DNA of 64,000 bases, from contig NZ_JAZHOH010000001.1 of NCBI RefSeq assembly GCF_040419245.1, positions 682,001 to 746,000 on the forward strand, given 5' to 3'. Both the position numbers and the translations under genes were made by a program. The stretch is from Ewingella sp. CoE-038-23 (GTDB lineage: Bacteria; Pseudomonadota; Gammaproteobacteria; Enterobacterales; Enterobacteriaceae). This document shows positions 8,828-20,993 of this stretch, one piece after another. The notes below the pieces were generated by a model that worked only from the letters and a program-made list of their open reading frames with translations, was not told where the DNA came from and did no database searches. Positions within the stretch are counted from its first letter, which is position 1, and each line of letters opens with the position of its first letter.

Positions 8828-9189
8828 GCGTTTTTCCTCTACTTAAATCAGAGACAGTCATCGGTGGGATTGTCTGGTTTCAGGTCTCGTCGTCAGGAAG
8901 ACAGACTACGATTTGCGCCTCATAAATAAAAAGAGAGCGCTCTCATTTTTGAATCAAAAAAAATCAGCTCGCGCAAAAATACCGACTTCAGCCCAGAAAT
9001 AGAGTGACGGAAAACTGCGCAACTGATGAGTAGAGTTAAACCAAAGTGATCGGGAGTTGTAAATACCTCCCGACCATAGGATTTTTATATGAGGAATAAA
9101 TAACGCTTAATTTCAGTGAGTTAGTGTGGTCGCGAACAGAAACTATTTTCCGTAAGTGAGATCTCAAGCAAATGTTGGTGCCGCATAAT
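8828..9189. other. Intergenic region between the PTS EIIA start and the barA stop
   Basis: A 362-bp A+T-rich gap. It holds the EIIA promoter region, the palindromic operator at 8933-8944 and a 7-bp inverted repeat (9050-9056 with 9067-9073, core TCGGGAG) without a clear T-run, which may help end barA transcription. I see no supported ORF or RNA gene. Confidence 0.5.
8932..8945. promoter_or_regulatory. LacI-family-like operator upstream of the PTS EIIA-EIIC genes
   Basis: GAGAGCGCTCTC at 8933-8944 is a perfect 12-bp palindrome with a central GC, flanked by A and T tracts, 105 bp upstream of the EIIA start. The shape is typical of LacI/GalR-family operators and close to cellobiose-repressor sites described in other bacteria. 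No LacI-type gene lies in this window, so the regulator would act in trans. Confidence 0.5.
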
Positions 9190-11937
9190 TTACCGTTTCA
9201 GGTGCAGCTGCGCTTCGCGGGTCACATTTTCAATTTCGTCCAGCAGCTCGAACCATTCCGGCTCCAGGTCGCTCGCCGGGATGTTTTTACGCAGTTGCTG
9301 TTCAAGGTAAAAACAGAGCTGTTTCAAACGCGGCACGCCGCTGTAACTACAGCTGCCGTGCAGCTTATGGATCAGCGACAGGATGTCTTCGTCCGGTTGG
9401 CCCTGCGCTACGGCGTTCACCCGCTCAGTGACCTGCGGGAGAAAATCGACCAGCATTTGCAGCAGATCGCGCGCCAAATCCTCTTTGTTAGCCGACTGGC
9501 GCAGGGCCAGTTGCCAATCCAGCGTGCTCATTGGCATGCTGCCACTCTCCTGAATGAGCGGCGACTCCTGCGGCGTCTGGTGCGAGTAATGGCGGGCCAG
9601 CACGCGTTTTAGCATGCTCTCATCAATAGGTTTCGCCAGATAATCATCCATGCCCACTTTGAGCAGCTGTTCACGCTCGCCACTCAGCGAGTGGGCGGTG
9701 ACGGCGACAATAGGCGTTTTTGCGTGGCGCGGCATCTGGTGAATGATTTCACTGGCGCGAATGCCATCGATGTTTGGCATCTGAATATCCATCAGGATGA
9801 TATCCAAATCGTTATTGCGCGCCATGTCGATGGCCTCTTCGCCGCTATGGCAGAGCAGGGTGGTTTCCACCAATTCTTCCAGCAGAGTCCCAATCAGCTT
9901 GAGGTTCGCCGGGTTGTCATCCACCGCCATGGCCGTCAGGGGCAGGCGGTCAGAACGCGCGCCGTCCACGTTCAGGAGTGGCGGGGAATAAGGCGTTGCA
10001 AGCAGCAGCGGCAGCAGGCGAATACTGGAGATAGGCTTGATTAAACAGGCTCGTACCCCACGATTTTTAAGGGACTCAGCATCAACCTGGAATTCGCTCG
10101 GCAGTGCCAACATCAGCCTGTCAGTCATCTTTAACACTTTCTGCAGGCGCTCGTCGTAGTCAGAAAGTTGGTGGTCGAGTTTCACCGGAATGCTGCACAG
10201 CATCAGGTCGTAATAAGGGTCAGGCAGTGCTTGAATGGTCGTGCGATGCACCACGTCGAGCGGCGTGGATTGCAAGATTTCCAGCGTGGCTTTCGCCGCC
10301 GCTGGGTTGGCTTCCACATAGGCCAGGCGCTTACCTTCCAGACAGGACATGGAAAGCGGCGTGATGTGTCGGTTGTCATTCAACTCAAGGGTGATGTGGA
10401 ACCAGAAGGTCGATCCGCGATTAATTTGGCTGTAGAAGCTGATGTCGCCGCCCATCTCCTTGACCAGCCGCTGAGTGATAACCAGCCCCAGCCCGGTGCC
10501 GCCGTGGCGACGGGAAATACTGGCATCGGCCTGACGGAATGCCTGGAAGAGCTGCGACTGTTGGCGCTCAGATATTCCGATCCCTGTGTCATGAATTTGT
10601 ACTTCCAGCTCCACTTGCAAATTGTTCTGCGAGCGAACTTCCACATTGATATCAATGTTGCCATTTTCGGTGAACTTGATGGCATTACCGAGTAAATTAG
10701 TGACAACTTGCTGCAAGCGCATCGGGTCGCCAAGGACACTTTCCGGCACGTTATTGTGCACATTGAGCGTCAGCTCTAGCCCTTTTTCATGGGCAGTGTG
10801 TGCCAGCAATACCACCACTTCATCCAGCATTTCACGCAGGGAGAACGGGATATGCTCCAACACCAGTTTGCCGGCTTCCAGTTTCGAGAAGTCGAGCACG
10901 TCGTTAATAATTGTCAGCAGGTTATTGGCAGAACGTTCAATGGTTTGCAGGTAATCGGCCTGCGTCGGCGACAGCGGCGTTTTCAGGGTCTGGCGAGTGA
11001 AGCCAATCACCCCGTTGAGCGGGGTACGCAGCTCGTGGGACATATTGGCGAGGAACTCGGACTTAATACGGGCAGCTTCCTGCGCACGCTTTTTCGCCAG
11101 ATCCAGTTCCACGTTTTGGATCTCCATCTGCTCCAGCGTCTCTCGCAGATCCGAGGTGGCCTGATCGATGTTCTGTTGCACCTCTTCATGGTAGGCAGTC
11201 AACGACATGGCCATCGAGTTTATGCCGTTTTTCAGCATGCTGAGCTCACCCAGCATGTTGCCTTCGACGCGGCTATCGAGCTGGCCGCGACGAATACGGT
11301 CAACAGTATTGACCATGTTGCGAATTGGGCCAGTCACGTCGCGCATCAGGCGGTAAGCGAACAGCGTGGCGATACCCAGACAGAGCAGCAGCAACATGGT
11401 GGAGACAAAGGCCTCCTGATACTGCTGTAGGCGAACAGAGCTGAGATCCAGATCAATAGCGATGTAGCCGAGAGTGCGCGCAGGCGAGGTGTGGAAGGCG
11501 TCGTCATCCGCCGCCGTGTGGTTTTCCGCCAAAATCGGCGTGCGCAAAATCAGTGAGTCTCCCATGCGTTTTTGGGTGAGTTCGCGCGGAATATCGCTAA
11601 CTGAAGCCACCTGCAACTTGTTGCCTTCGCGCAACGAGTTTGAGGTAGCAAAGAGTTTGTTTTGCCCGTCGAACACGCTGATGGCGCGAACAATCTCTGA
11701 ATGGTTGCGATGCAGTCGGCTGATTAAACGCGTTACCGGCTCTCGCTCACGGAAGGTCATGCCATATTCGCTGGCGACGGCCAAAGGCTCAATAATGCTG
11801 GAACCGGAGTCCGTTAATTGCTTCTGCAACTCGTTATAACGATGCACCACAAAGAAGGTGCTGAGCAGCAGACCAATCATCAAAGTCGGTGCCAGAATTA
11901 AAATCATCATCCGTGCGCGAAGGCTATATTTGGTCAT
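9190..11937 (-). CDS. barA: BarA, hybrid sensor histidine kinase of the BarA/UvrY system
   Basis: 915 residues from the ATG at 11937 ([17 protein letters not shown], as in E. coli BarA); an upstream in-frame start at 11994 is rejected. Domain order: an N-terminal membrane segment, a periplasmic sensor of about 140 residues, a second membrane segment, HAMP, a histidine kinase with phospho-acceptor His301 in [10 protein letters not shown], an ATPase domain, a receiver with Asp717 in LMDIQMPN, and a C-terminal HPt domain with His860 in HKLHGS. This is the full four-step phosphorelay set. BarA activates UvrY (not in the window), which drives the Csr small RNAs that antagonise CsrA, encoded at 62.2 kb here. 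The gene is divergent from rlmD. Confidence 0.96.
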   Translation of the reverse strand: MTKYSLRARMMILILAPTLMIGLLLSTFFVVHRYNELQKQLTDSGSSIIEPLAVASEYGMTFREREPVTRLISRLHRNHSEIVRAISVFDGQNKLFATSNSLREGNKLQVASVSDIPRELTQKRMGDSLILRTPILAENHTAADDDAFHTSPARTLGYIAIDLDLSSVRLQQYQEAFVSTMLLLLCLGIATLFAYRLMRDVTGPIRNMVNTVDRIRRGQLDSRVEGNMLGELSMLKNGINSMAMSLTAYHEEVQQNIDQATSDLRETLEQMEIQNVELDLAKKRAQEAARIKSEFLANMSHELRTPLNGVIGFTRQTLKTPLSPTQADYLQTIERSANNLLTIINDVLDFSKLEAGKLVLEHIPFSLREMLDEVVVLLAHTAHEKGLELTLNVHNNVPESVLGDPMRLQQVVTNLLGNAIKFTENGNIDINVEVRSQNNLQVELEVQIHDTGIGISERQQSQLFQAFRQADASISRRHGGTGLGLVITQRLVKEMGGDISFYSQINRGSTFWFHITLELNDNRHITPLSMSCLEGKRLAYVEANPAAAKATLEILQSTPLDVVHRTTIQALPDPYYDLMLCSIPVKLDHQLSDYDERLQKVLKMTDRLMLALPSEFQVDAESLKNRGVRACLIKPISSIRLLPLLLATPYSPPLLNVDGARSDRLPLTAMAVDDNPANLKLIGTLLEELVETTLLCHSGEEAIDMARNNDLDIILMDIQMPNIDGIRASEIIHQMPRHAKTPIVAVTAHSLSGEREQLLKVGMDDYLAKPIDESMLKRVLARHYSHQTPQESPLIQESGSMPMSTLDWQLALRQSANKEDLARDLLQMLVDFLPQVTERVNAVAQGQPDEDILSLIHKLHGSCSYSGVPRLKQLCFYLEQQLRKNIPASDLEPEWFELLDEIENVTREAQLHLKR

Positions 11938-12003
11938 GAGGTTCCAATGTGGGAGAATCAGCAGCTGAAAGACCTTAATTGACTCAGCGTGCAATCAACA
12001 ATA

Positions 12004-13377
12004 ATGGCCCAATTCTACTCTCCGAATCGTCGCGTGACGACCCGGCAAACAATAACTGTGACTGCCACCGACCTTGATGCATTTGGTCAGGGTGTGGCAC
12101 GCCACAATGGTAAGGCGATATTTATCAGCGGCTTGCTGCCAGGCGAACAGGCCGAGGTGACGCTCACCGAGGATAAACGCCAGTATGCCAAAGGGCGTGT
12201 AAAACGCCTGCTGACCACCAGCGAACAGCGCGTGAAACCGGCCTGCCCACATTTCACTACCTGCGGCGGCTGTCAGCAGCAACATGCCAGTGAAGTATTA
12301 CAGCAACAGAGCAAATCTGCGGCCTTATTACGCCTTATTTCACGCGAAACTGGGGTAGAAGCGCAACCTCAGCCGGTGATCGCTGGCCCGCAATACGGCT
12401 ATCGTCGCCGCGCGCGACTGGGTTTACAGATTGCCGGAAGTGGGAAAGGCGGCGGGAAAGGCAAAAATAAAATGGCGTCTTCCTCATCTTCTTCTACGCT
12501 GGTGATGGGTTTTCGTCAGGAAGGCTCGAATGATCTGGTGGGGATAAATCGCTGTCCGGTGCTGCGCTCTGAGCTGGAACGTCTGTTGGTGCCTTTGCAA
12601 CACTGTCTTTCTCACCTCTCCGCGGCCCAACGTTTGGGGCATGTTGAACTGGTGCTGGCCGAAAATGGTCCATTAATCGTGTTGCGCCATCTCGATCCGC
12701 TGAAAGAGCAAGACCGCGCCAGCCTGTTGGCCTTCGGCGCAGAACACGGCGTGGCGGTATGGCTGGCGGCAGAAAGCGACAGTTTAGCGCTGCTGTGCGG
12801 CGAGCCGCCGTTCTATCAAATTGATGGCCTGACGCTGAAATTCAGCCCGCGTGATTTCATTCAGGTGAATGATGACGTCAACCAGCAAATGGTGGCACAG
12901 GCGATTGAATGGCTAGATCTCAATTCCGACGATCGCCTATTGGATTTATTCTGCGGCGTGGGTAATTTCACCCTGCCTTTAGCCAAGCGTGTAAAGCACG
13001 TCACTGGCGTAGAAGGTGTTGCCACGTTGGTGGCGAATGGGCAAGATAATGCCATTCGAAATAATTTGAACAATGCTGAATTCTTCCATGAAAATTTGGA
13101 AGAGGATGTCAGCCAGCAACCTTGGGCGGCACAGGGCTTTAATAAAGTGCTGCTAGACCCTGCAAGGGCCGGTGCTGCTGGCGTTATGACACATATTATT
13201 AAGCTGAATCCGCAGCGCGTGGTGTATGTCTCATGCAACCCCACGACTTTGGCGCGGGACAGCAAAATTTTGTTGGAGGCGGGTTATCACTTAGCTCAGG
13301 TTCGCATGCTGGATATGTTCCCGCACACTGGGCATCTTGAGTCGATGGCTCTGTTTATCAACCCGTCTGTCGCCTGA
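12004..13377 (+). CDS. rlmD: RlmD (RumA), 23S rRNA m5U1939 methyltransferase
   Basis: 457 residues from ATG 12004 ([10 protein letters not shown], family start); a GTG at 11989 is rejected. The N-terminal TRAM domain covers about residues 10-70. The iron-sulfur cysteines are in [14 protein letters not shown] near 80-93, with a fourth in NRCPVL. The SAM-binding motif is [16 protein letters not shown] near 315, and the catalytic cysteine is in [12 protein letters not shown]. It methylates U1939 of 23S rRNA. It is about 24 residues longer than E. coli RlmD (433), partly because of a Gly/Lys- then Ser-rich insertion at residues 144-165 (nt 12433-12498) containing a duplicated GGGAAAGGC. The barA-rlmD-relA order is the E. 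coli one. Confidence 0.95.
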   Translation: MAQFYSPNRRVTTRQTITVTATDLDAFGQGVARHNGKAIFISGLLPGEQAEVTLTEDKRQYAKGRVKRLLTTSEQRVKPACPHFTTCGGCQQQHASEVLQQQSKSAALLRLISRETGVEAQPQPVIAGPQYGYRRRARLGLQIAGSGKGGGKGKNKMASSSSSSTLVMGFRQEGSNDLVGINRCPVLRSELERLLVPLQHCLSHLSAAQRLGHVELVLAENGPLIVLRHLDPLKEQDRASLLAFGAEHGVAVWLAAESDSLALLCGEPPFYQIDGLTLKFSPRDFIQVNDDVNQQMVAQAIEWLDLNSDDRLLDLFCGVGNFTLPLAKRVKHVTGVEGVATLVANGQDNAIRNNLNNAEFFHENLEEDVSQQPWAAQGFNKVLLDPARAGAAGVMTHIIKLNPQRVVYVSCNPTTLARDSKILLEAGYHLAQVRMLDMFPHTGHLESMALFINPSVA

Positions 13378-13404
13378 ATGGCAGCAGAAATGTAGGGAGA
13401 GGGT

Positions 13405-15648
13405 ATGGTTGCGGTAAGAAGTGCACATTTGAACACGGCAGGCGAGTTTGCGCTCGACGACTGGATAACCAGTTTAGGCCTTTCTAGCCAGCAGTCATGT
13501 GAGCGTTTAGCCGAAACCTGGCGCTACTGCGAACAACAGACACAAGGCCATCCGGATGCCTCGCTGCTTTTATGGCGCGGGCTGGAGATGGTCGAGATCC
13601 TCTCTACCCTGAGCATGGATAACGACAGTATGCGCGCCGCGCTGCTGTTCCCCCTGGTTGATGTTGGCATTATCGATGAAGACACGCTGACCCAGCAGTT
13701 TGGCAAAAGCATCACCGATCTGGTGCATGGCGTGCGCGATATGGACGCCATTCGCCAGCTAAAAGCCACGCAAAACGACTCCATGGCCTCCGAGCAGGTG
13801 GATAACGTTCGCCGCATGCTGCTGGCGATGGTGGAAGATTTCCGCTGCGTGGTGCTCAAGCTTGCCGAACGTATCGCTCACCTGCGCGAAGTGAAAGACG
13901 CGCCGGAAGAAGAGCGCGTGTTGGCGGCGAAAGAGTGTACCAACATCTATGCCCCGCTGGCTAACCGTCTGGGCATCGGCCAGTTAAAATGGGAGCTGGA
14001 GGATTTCTGCTTCCGTTACCTGCATCCTGACGAATACAAAAGAATCGCCAAACTGCTGCACGAGCGTCGCATCGATCGTGAGCAGTATATTGACGATTTT
14101 GTCTCCACCGTGCGCGGTGCGATGGCCGAAGAGGGCATCAAAGTTGATGTCTATGGTCGTCCGAAACACATCTACAGCATCTGGCGTAAGATGCAGAAAA
14201 AAGCGCTGTCATTTGACGAGCTGTTTGACGTCCGCGCGGTGCGTATCGTGGTCGAGCGCCTGCAAGATTGCTACGCGGCGCTGGGTATTGTTCACACCCA
14301 TTTCCGCCATCTGCCTGACGAGTTTGATGACTACGTCGCTAACCCGAAACCTAACGGCTATCAGTCCATTCATACCGTGGTTCTTGGGCCGCGAGGCAAA
14401 ACCCTTGAAGTGCAAATCCGTACCCGCCAGATGCATGAAGATGCCGAACTGGGCGTGGCCGCGCACTGGAAATACAAAGAGGGTACTGCCGTGGCTGGTG
14501 GCCGCAGCGGTGGCTACGAAGGCCGCATTGCCTGGCTGCGTAAACTGATTGCGTGGCAGGAAGAGATGGCCGATTCGGGCGAAATGCTTGATGAAGTGCG
14601 CAGTCAGGTGTTTGACGATCGCGTCTACGTGTTTACCCCAAAAGGCGACGTCATTGACTTGCCGATGGGCTCCACGCCGCTCGACTTCGCTTATCACATC
14701 CACAGCGATGTCGGTCACCGCTGTATCGGGGCCAAGATTGGCGGGCGCATCGTGCCGTTCACCTATCAGCTGCAAATGGGCGATCAGATTGAGATCATCA
14801 CCCAGAAGCACCCGAACCCAAGCCGCGATTGGCTGAATCCGAACCTCGGCTATGTCACCACCAGCCGTGGGCGGTCGAAGATCCACAACTGGTTCCGCAA
14901 GCAGGATCGCGACAAAAACATTATTGCCGGCAAACAGATCCTCGATGACGAGCTGGACAGGCTGGATATCAGCATCAAAGATGCCGAGAAACTGCTGCTG
15001 CCGCGCTACAACGTCAACTCGCTGGATGAAGTGCTGGCGGCCATCGGTAACGGCGATATTCGCCTGAACCAGATGGTTAACTTCCTGCAATCTCAGTTGA
15101 AAAAGCCGAGTGCGGAAGAGTTAGACAAAGAGGCGCTGCGCCAGTTGACGCAGAAAACCTCTGCGCCGCCGCCGCGCAGCACTGGCAAGGACAATGGTCG
15201 CGTGGTGGTGGAAGGCGTGGGTAATCTGATGCACCACATCGCGCGCTGCTGCCAGCCGATTCCGGGCGATGAGATTGTGGGTTATATCACTCAGGGTCGT
15301 GGGATTTCGATTCACCGCGCCGACTGTGACCAGTTGGAAGACCTGCGCCAGAATGCGCCGGAGCGCGTGGTTGACGCCGTGTGGGGCGAAAGTTATTCCA
15401 GCGGTTACTCGCTGGTGGTCCGCGTGGTCGCCAATGACCGCAGCGGCCTGCTGCGCGACATCACCACCATTCTTGCCAACGAGAAGGTTAACGTGCTCGG
15501 CGTTGCCAGCCGTAGCGACACCAAGCAGCAGCTGGCGACTATCGATATGGACATCGAAATCTACAACCCGCAGGTGCTGGGGCGCGTAATAGCCAAGCTC
15601 AACCAACTGCCGGATGTGATTGACGCCAAGCGCCTTCACGGCAACTAA
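13405..15648 (+). CDS. relA: RelA, (p)ppGpp synthetase I
   Basis: 747 residues versus 744 in E. coli. The N-terminal pseudo-hydrolase domain has FP in ALLFPLVDVG, where bifunctional SpoT has the HD pair, so it should only synthesise. The synthetase domain is near 240-390 (FDVRAVRIVVERLQDCYAALG, KPNGYQSIHTVV). It is followed by TGS (near 405-465), a helical region, a zinc-finger-type segment with HHIARCCQPIPGD, and a C-terminal ACT/RRM domain. It is ribosome-bound and makes (p)ppGpp when uncharged tRNA occupies the A site. It lies 27 bp downstream of rlmD. The MVAVRSAH start is identical to E. coli, with a GGGAGAGGGT ribosome site. Confidence 0.97.
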   Translation: MVAVRSAHLNTAGEFALDDWITSLGLSSQQSCERLAETWRYCEQQTQGHPDASLLLWRGLEMVEILSTLSMDNDSMRAALLFPLVDVGIIDEDTLTQQFGKSITDLVHGVRDMDAIRQLKATQNDSMASEQVDNVRRMLLAMVEDFRCVVLKLAERIAHLREVKDAPEEERVLAAKECTNIYAPLANRLGIGQLKWELEDFCFRYLHPDEYKRIAKLLHERRIDREQYIDDFVSTVRGAMAEEGIKVDVYGRPKHIYSIWRKMQKKALSFDELFDVRAVRIVVERLQDCYAALGIVHTHFRHLPDEFDDYVANPKPNGYQSIHTVVLGPRGKTLEVQIRTRQMHEDAELGVAAHWKYKEGTAVAGGRSGGYEGRIAWLRKLIAWQEEMADSGEMLDEVRSQVFDDRVYVFTPKGDVIDLPMGSTPLDFAYHIHSDVGHRCIGAKIGGRIVPFTYQLQMGDQIEIITQKHPNPSRDWLNPNLGYVTTSRGRSKIHNWFRKQDRDKNIIAGKQILDDELDRLDISIKDAEKLLLPRYNVNSLDEVLAAIGNGDIRLNQMVNFLQSQLKKPSAEELDKEALRQLTQKTSAPPPRSTGKDNGRVVVEGVGNLMHHIARCCQPIPGDEIVGYITQGRGISIHRADCDQLEDLRQNAPERVVDAVWGESYSSGYSLVVRVVANDRSGLLRDITTILANEKVNVLGVASRSDTKQQLATIDMDIEIYNPQVLGRVIAKLNQLPDVIDAKRLHGN

Positions 15649-15740
15649 GCATTGTGATTTTACTGGCCCGCTTGTCGGGCCTTTATTTTTACGGCTGGCG
15701 CTCAGACGCCCGCCGCTCAATAAGAAACGGACAGCCCGCC

Positions 15741-16547
15741 ATGACAGAATCAGCCCTGCAACGTTTGCTCACCATCATGAAAACCCTGCGCGACCCGATT
15801 GCCGGATGCCCTTGGGACAAGGAGCAGACCTTTGAAACTATCGCACCTTACACTCTAGAAGAGGCTTACGAAGTGCTCGACGCTATCGCTCGCAAAGACT
15901 ATGACGACGTGCGCGACGAGCTGGGCGACTTACTCTTCCAAGTGGTGTTTTATGCCCAGATGGGCAGCGAGCAGGGGCTGTTTGCCTTCGACGATATCTG
16001 CAATGCCATCTCCGACAAGCTCGAGCGCCGTCATCCTCACGTTTTCGCTAATGCCGGCAGCCCGCAAAAGGAGAAGAGCAGTCAGGATGTGTTAGCGAAA
16101 TGGGAAGCGCGCAAGTCGCTGGAAAGAGCCGAGAAGTCGCTGCATTCCGCGCTCGATGATATTCCACAGGCTTTGCCTGCCCTGATGCGGGCGCACAAAA
16201 TCCAGAAGCGCTGCGCCAATGTCGGCTTCGACTGGACCACCCTCGGCCCGGTGCTGGACAAAGTCTACGAAGAGATAGACGAAGTGATGCACGAAGCGCA
16301 ACAGGCGGTTATCGATGAAGAGAAGCTGGGCGAGGAGATTGGCGACCTGCTGTTTGCTACCGTGAACCTGTCGCGCCATCTGGGACATAAGGCCGAAGAT
16401 GCATTACAGGCCGCCAACCGTAAGTTTGAGCGCCGCTTCCGTCAGGTCGAGCAGATTATTCGTGAGCAAGGCTTAACCATGCAGGGCGCAACCTTGGACC
16501 AAATGGAAGAGGCATGGCAGCAAGTTAAGCAGGGCGAGGCGCACTGA
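15741..16547 (+). CDS. mazG: MazG, nucleoside triphosphate pyrophosphohydrolase
   Basis: 268 residues from ATG 15741 (MTESALQRLLTIMKTLRD); E. coli MazG has 263. Two tandem MazG all-alpha domains are visible. The first has GCPWDKEQTFETI and a metal-binding ELGDLLFQVVFYAQ motif. The second has EKLGEEIGDLLFATVNLSRH. The enzyme hydrolyses NTPs to NMP and pyrophosphate and in E. coli is linked to ppGpp metabolism. In E. coli the mazEF toxin-antitoxin pair sits between relA and mazG. Here only 92 bp separate them and no such genes exist. Confidence 0.95.
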   Translation: MTESALQRLLTIMKTLRDPIAGCPWDKEQTFETIAPYTLEEAYEVLDAIARKDYDDVRDELGDLLFQVVFYAQMGSEQGLFAFDDICNAISDKLERRHPHVFANAGSPQKEKSSQDVLAKWEARKSLERAEKSLHSALDDIPQALPALMRAHKIQKRCANVGFDWTTLGPVLDKVYEEIDEVMHEAQQAVIDEEKLGEEIGDLLFATVNLSRHLGHKAEDALQAANRKFERRFRQVEQIIREQGLTMQGATLDQMEEAWQQVKQGEAH

Positions 16548-18530
<1,983 letters not shown>

Positions 18531-18541
18531 ATATAGGAGAA

Positions 18542-18565
18542 ACAGCGTGCCATTTGGCACGTTGT
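18542..18565 (+). other. Hairpin in the pyrG-eno intergenic space
   Basis: A 10-bp stem with one G-U pair (ACAGCGTGCC at 18542-18551, partner GGCACGTTGT) encloses an ATTT loop and is followed by TTGTC. The T-run is poor, so it is more likely a pause, a partial terminator or an mRNA-stability element between co-transcribed genes than a strong terminator. Confidence 0.5.
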
Positions 18566-18581
18566 TTGTCTGAAGCTTTAG

Positions 18582-19901
<1,320 letters not shown>

Positions 19902-19926
19902 TTACTGCGCTTTATAACACTTTCCT

Positions 19927-19952
19927 AAAAACCCGCTTCGGCGGGTTTTTTT
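19927..19952 (+). terminator. Rho-independent terminator of eno
   Basis: An AAAACCCGC stem pairs with GCGGGTTTT around a TTCG tetraloop, followed by more T residues. It lies 26 bp after the eno stop. Confidence 0.9.
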
Positions 19953-19988
19953 ATGCCTAAAACAGATGAAATCTCGCCATGCAGAATG

Positions 19989-20828
19989 CTAGAGCAAGAG
20001 AGAAAGCGTCGCGCTGGCGCTTTGTTGGCTCGCTTGAAGGTAATCAGGAGAGAGGGTTAGCAGCTGATTTATCAGCAGTTCTACCAGCAGCATTCCGCCG
20101 ATTTTCGAGGTCAGCAAACCCGCCGTCAAAGGCCCTTCAGGTTTAGCGGCCACCAGCAAAGTATCAGCCAGAGAAGAGAGCGGGCTGCGTAGCGTGTTGC
20201 TGATACCAATCACTTTGGTGCCCTGGCGCTTAGCCAGTTCAGCGGCATGGAGCACGTCTTTGGTAGAACCGGAGCTGGAAATCACGACCACAATGTCTTG
20301 TTTATCCAAACTCACCGCATTCATTGCCGCGCGATGCATATCGGAGAAGCACTGCGATGCTTTGCCTAAGCGCAGCAGCTTGTAGCCCAAATAATCCGCC
20401 ACGATCGCGCTGGCAGCCACGCCATAAATTTGTACGGATCGGGCGTTATGAATGTCTAACGCGGTATCAACCAGAGTTTGCCGATCGAGTAATTTCCCCG
20501 TATCTCGCAGCGCGGTAATGCTGTCGTCAATGACCAACTGCACTTCATCATCCCCGTCAGTGGCCTGACGAGCTTGGCTTTGGCGAGTTTCCAGAGCAAG
20601 ACCCATCTTGAATTCTGTAAAGCCTTTACAACCTAGCTGGCGGCAAAGTCGGGTGACGCTGGCCTCGCTGGTATCACTCTCGCGCGCCAATTCGGTAATG
20701 GTCAGATAAAGCACTCTTTCAGGCTGCTCGAGCACAAAGTTGCCGAGCTTATGCAGTGTCGGGCTGTAATTCTCCAACCCTTGGCGCAATCGCAGTAATA
20801 GCGTGCCCGTTTCCATGGTCTGACTCAC
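19989..20828 (-). CDS. RpiR/MurR-family transcriptional regulator of an amino-sugar PTS operon
   Basis: 279 residues with a GTG start at 20828, supported by AGGAG six bases upstream (the ATG at 20816 is too far from it). The N-terminal RpiR-type helix-turn-helix is near residues 35-75 (LTITELARESDTSEASVTRL). The C-terminal SIS phosphosugar-binding domain carries VVVISSSGSTKDVLHAAELA near 180. The family senses sugar phosphates. The gene is divergent from a PTS EIICB and nanE, so the effector is plausibly N-acetylmannosamine-6-phosphate or N-acetylglucosamine-6-phosphate. That part is inference; it is not HexR by sequence. Confidence 0.85.
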   Translation of the reverse strand: MSQTMETGTLLLRLRQGLENYSPTLHKLGNFVLEQPERVLYLTITELARESDTSEASVTRLCRQLGCKGFTEFKMGLALETRQSQARQATDGDDEVQLVIDDSITALRDTGKLLDRQTLVDTALDIHNARSVQIYGVAASAIVADYLGYKLLRLGKASQCFSDMHRAAMNAVSLDKQDIVVVISSSGSTKDVLHAAELAKRQGTKVIGISNTLRSPLSSLADTLLVAAKPEGPLTAGLLTSKIGGMLLVELLINQLLTLSPDYLQASQQSASATLSLLL

Positions 20829-20923
20829 TCGGCTCTCCTCTGATTAATTGACCTCTCTAGTTTGGCTGATGTGACGCAGTTAACGCCAGAAGAATTCCAT
20901 ATGGATAACTCGCCTTATTTGGT

Positions 20924-20967
20924 GGTAATTATTTTTATATAAATATAATGTGGTGAAAATAATTACC
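20924..20967. promoter_or_regulatory. Operator/promoter between the RpiR regulator and the PTS-nanE operon
   Basis: Perfect 12-bp inverted repeats, GGTAATTATTTT at 20924-20935 and AAAATAATTACC at 20956-20967, flank a 20-bp A+T-rich centre that contains TATAAT at 20944-20949. A regulator bound across the arms would cover the -10 element of the operon that starts at 20994. It is the obvious candidate site for the divergent RpiR-family protein. Confidence 0.7.
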
Positions 20968-20993
20968 AAAACAACCTAACGCGGAGTTATCTC

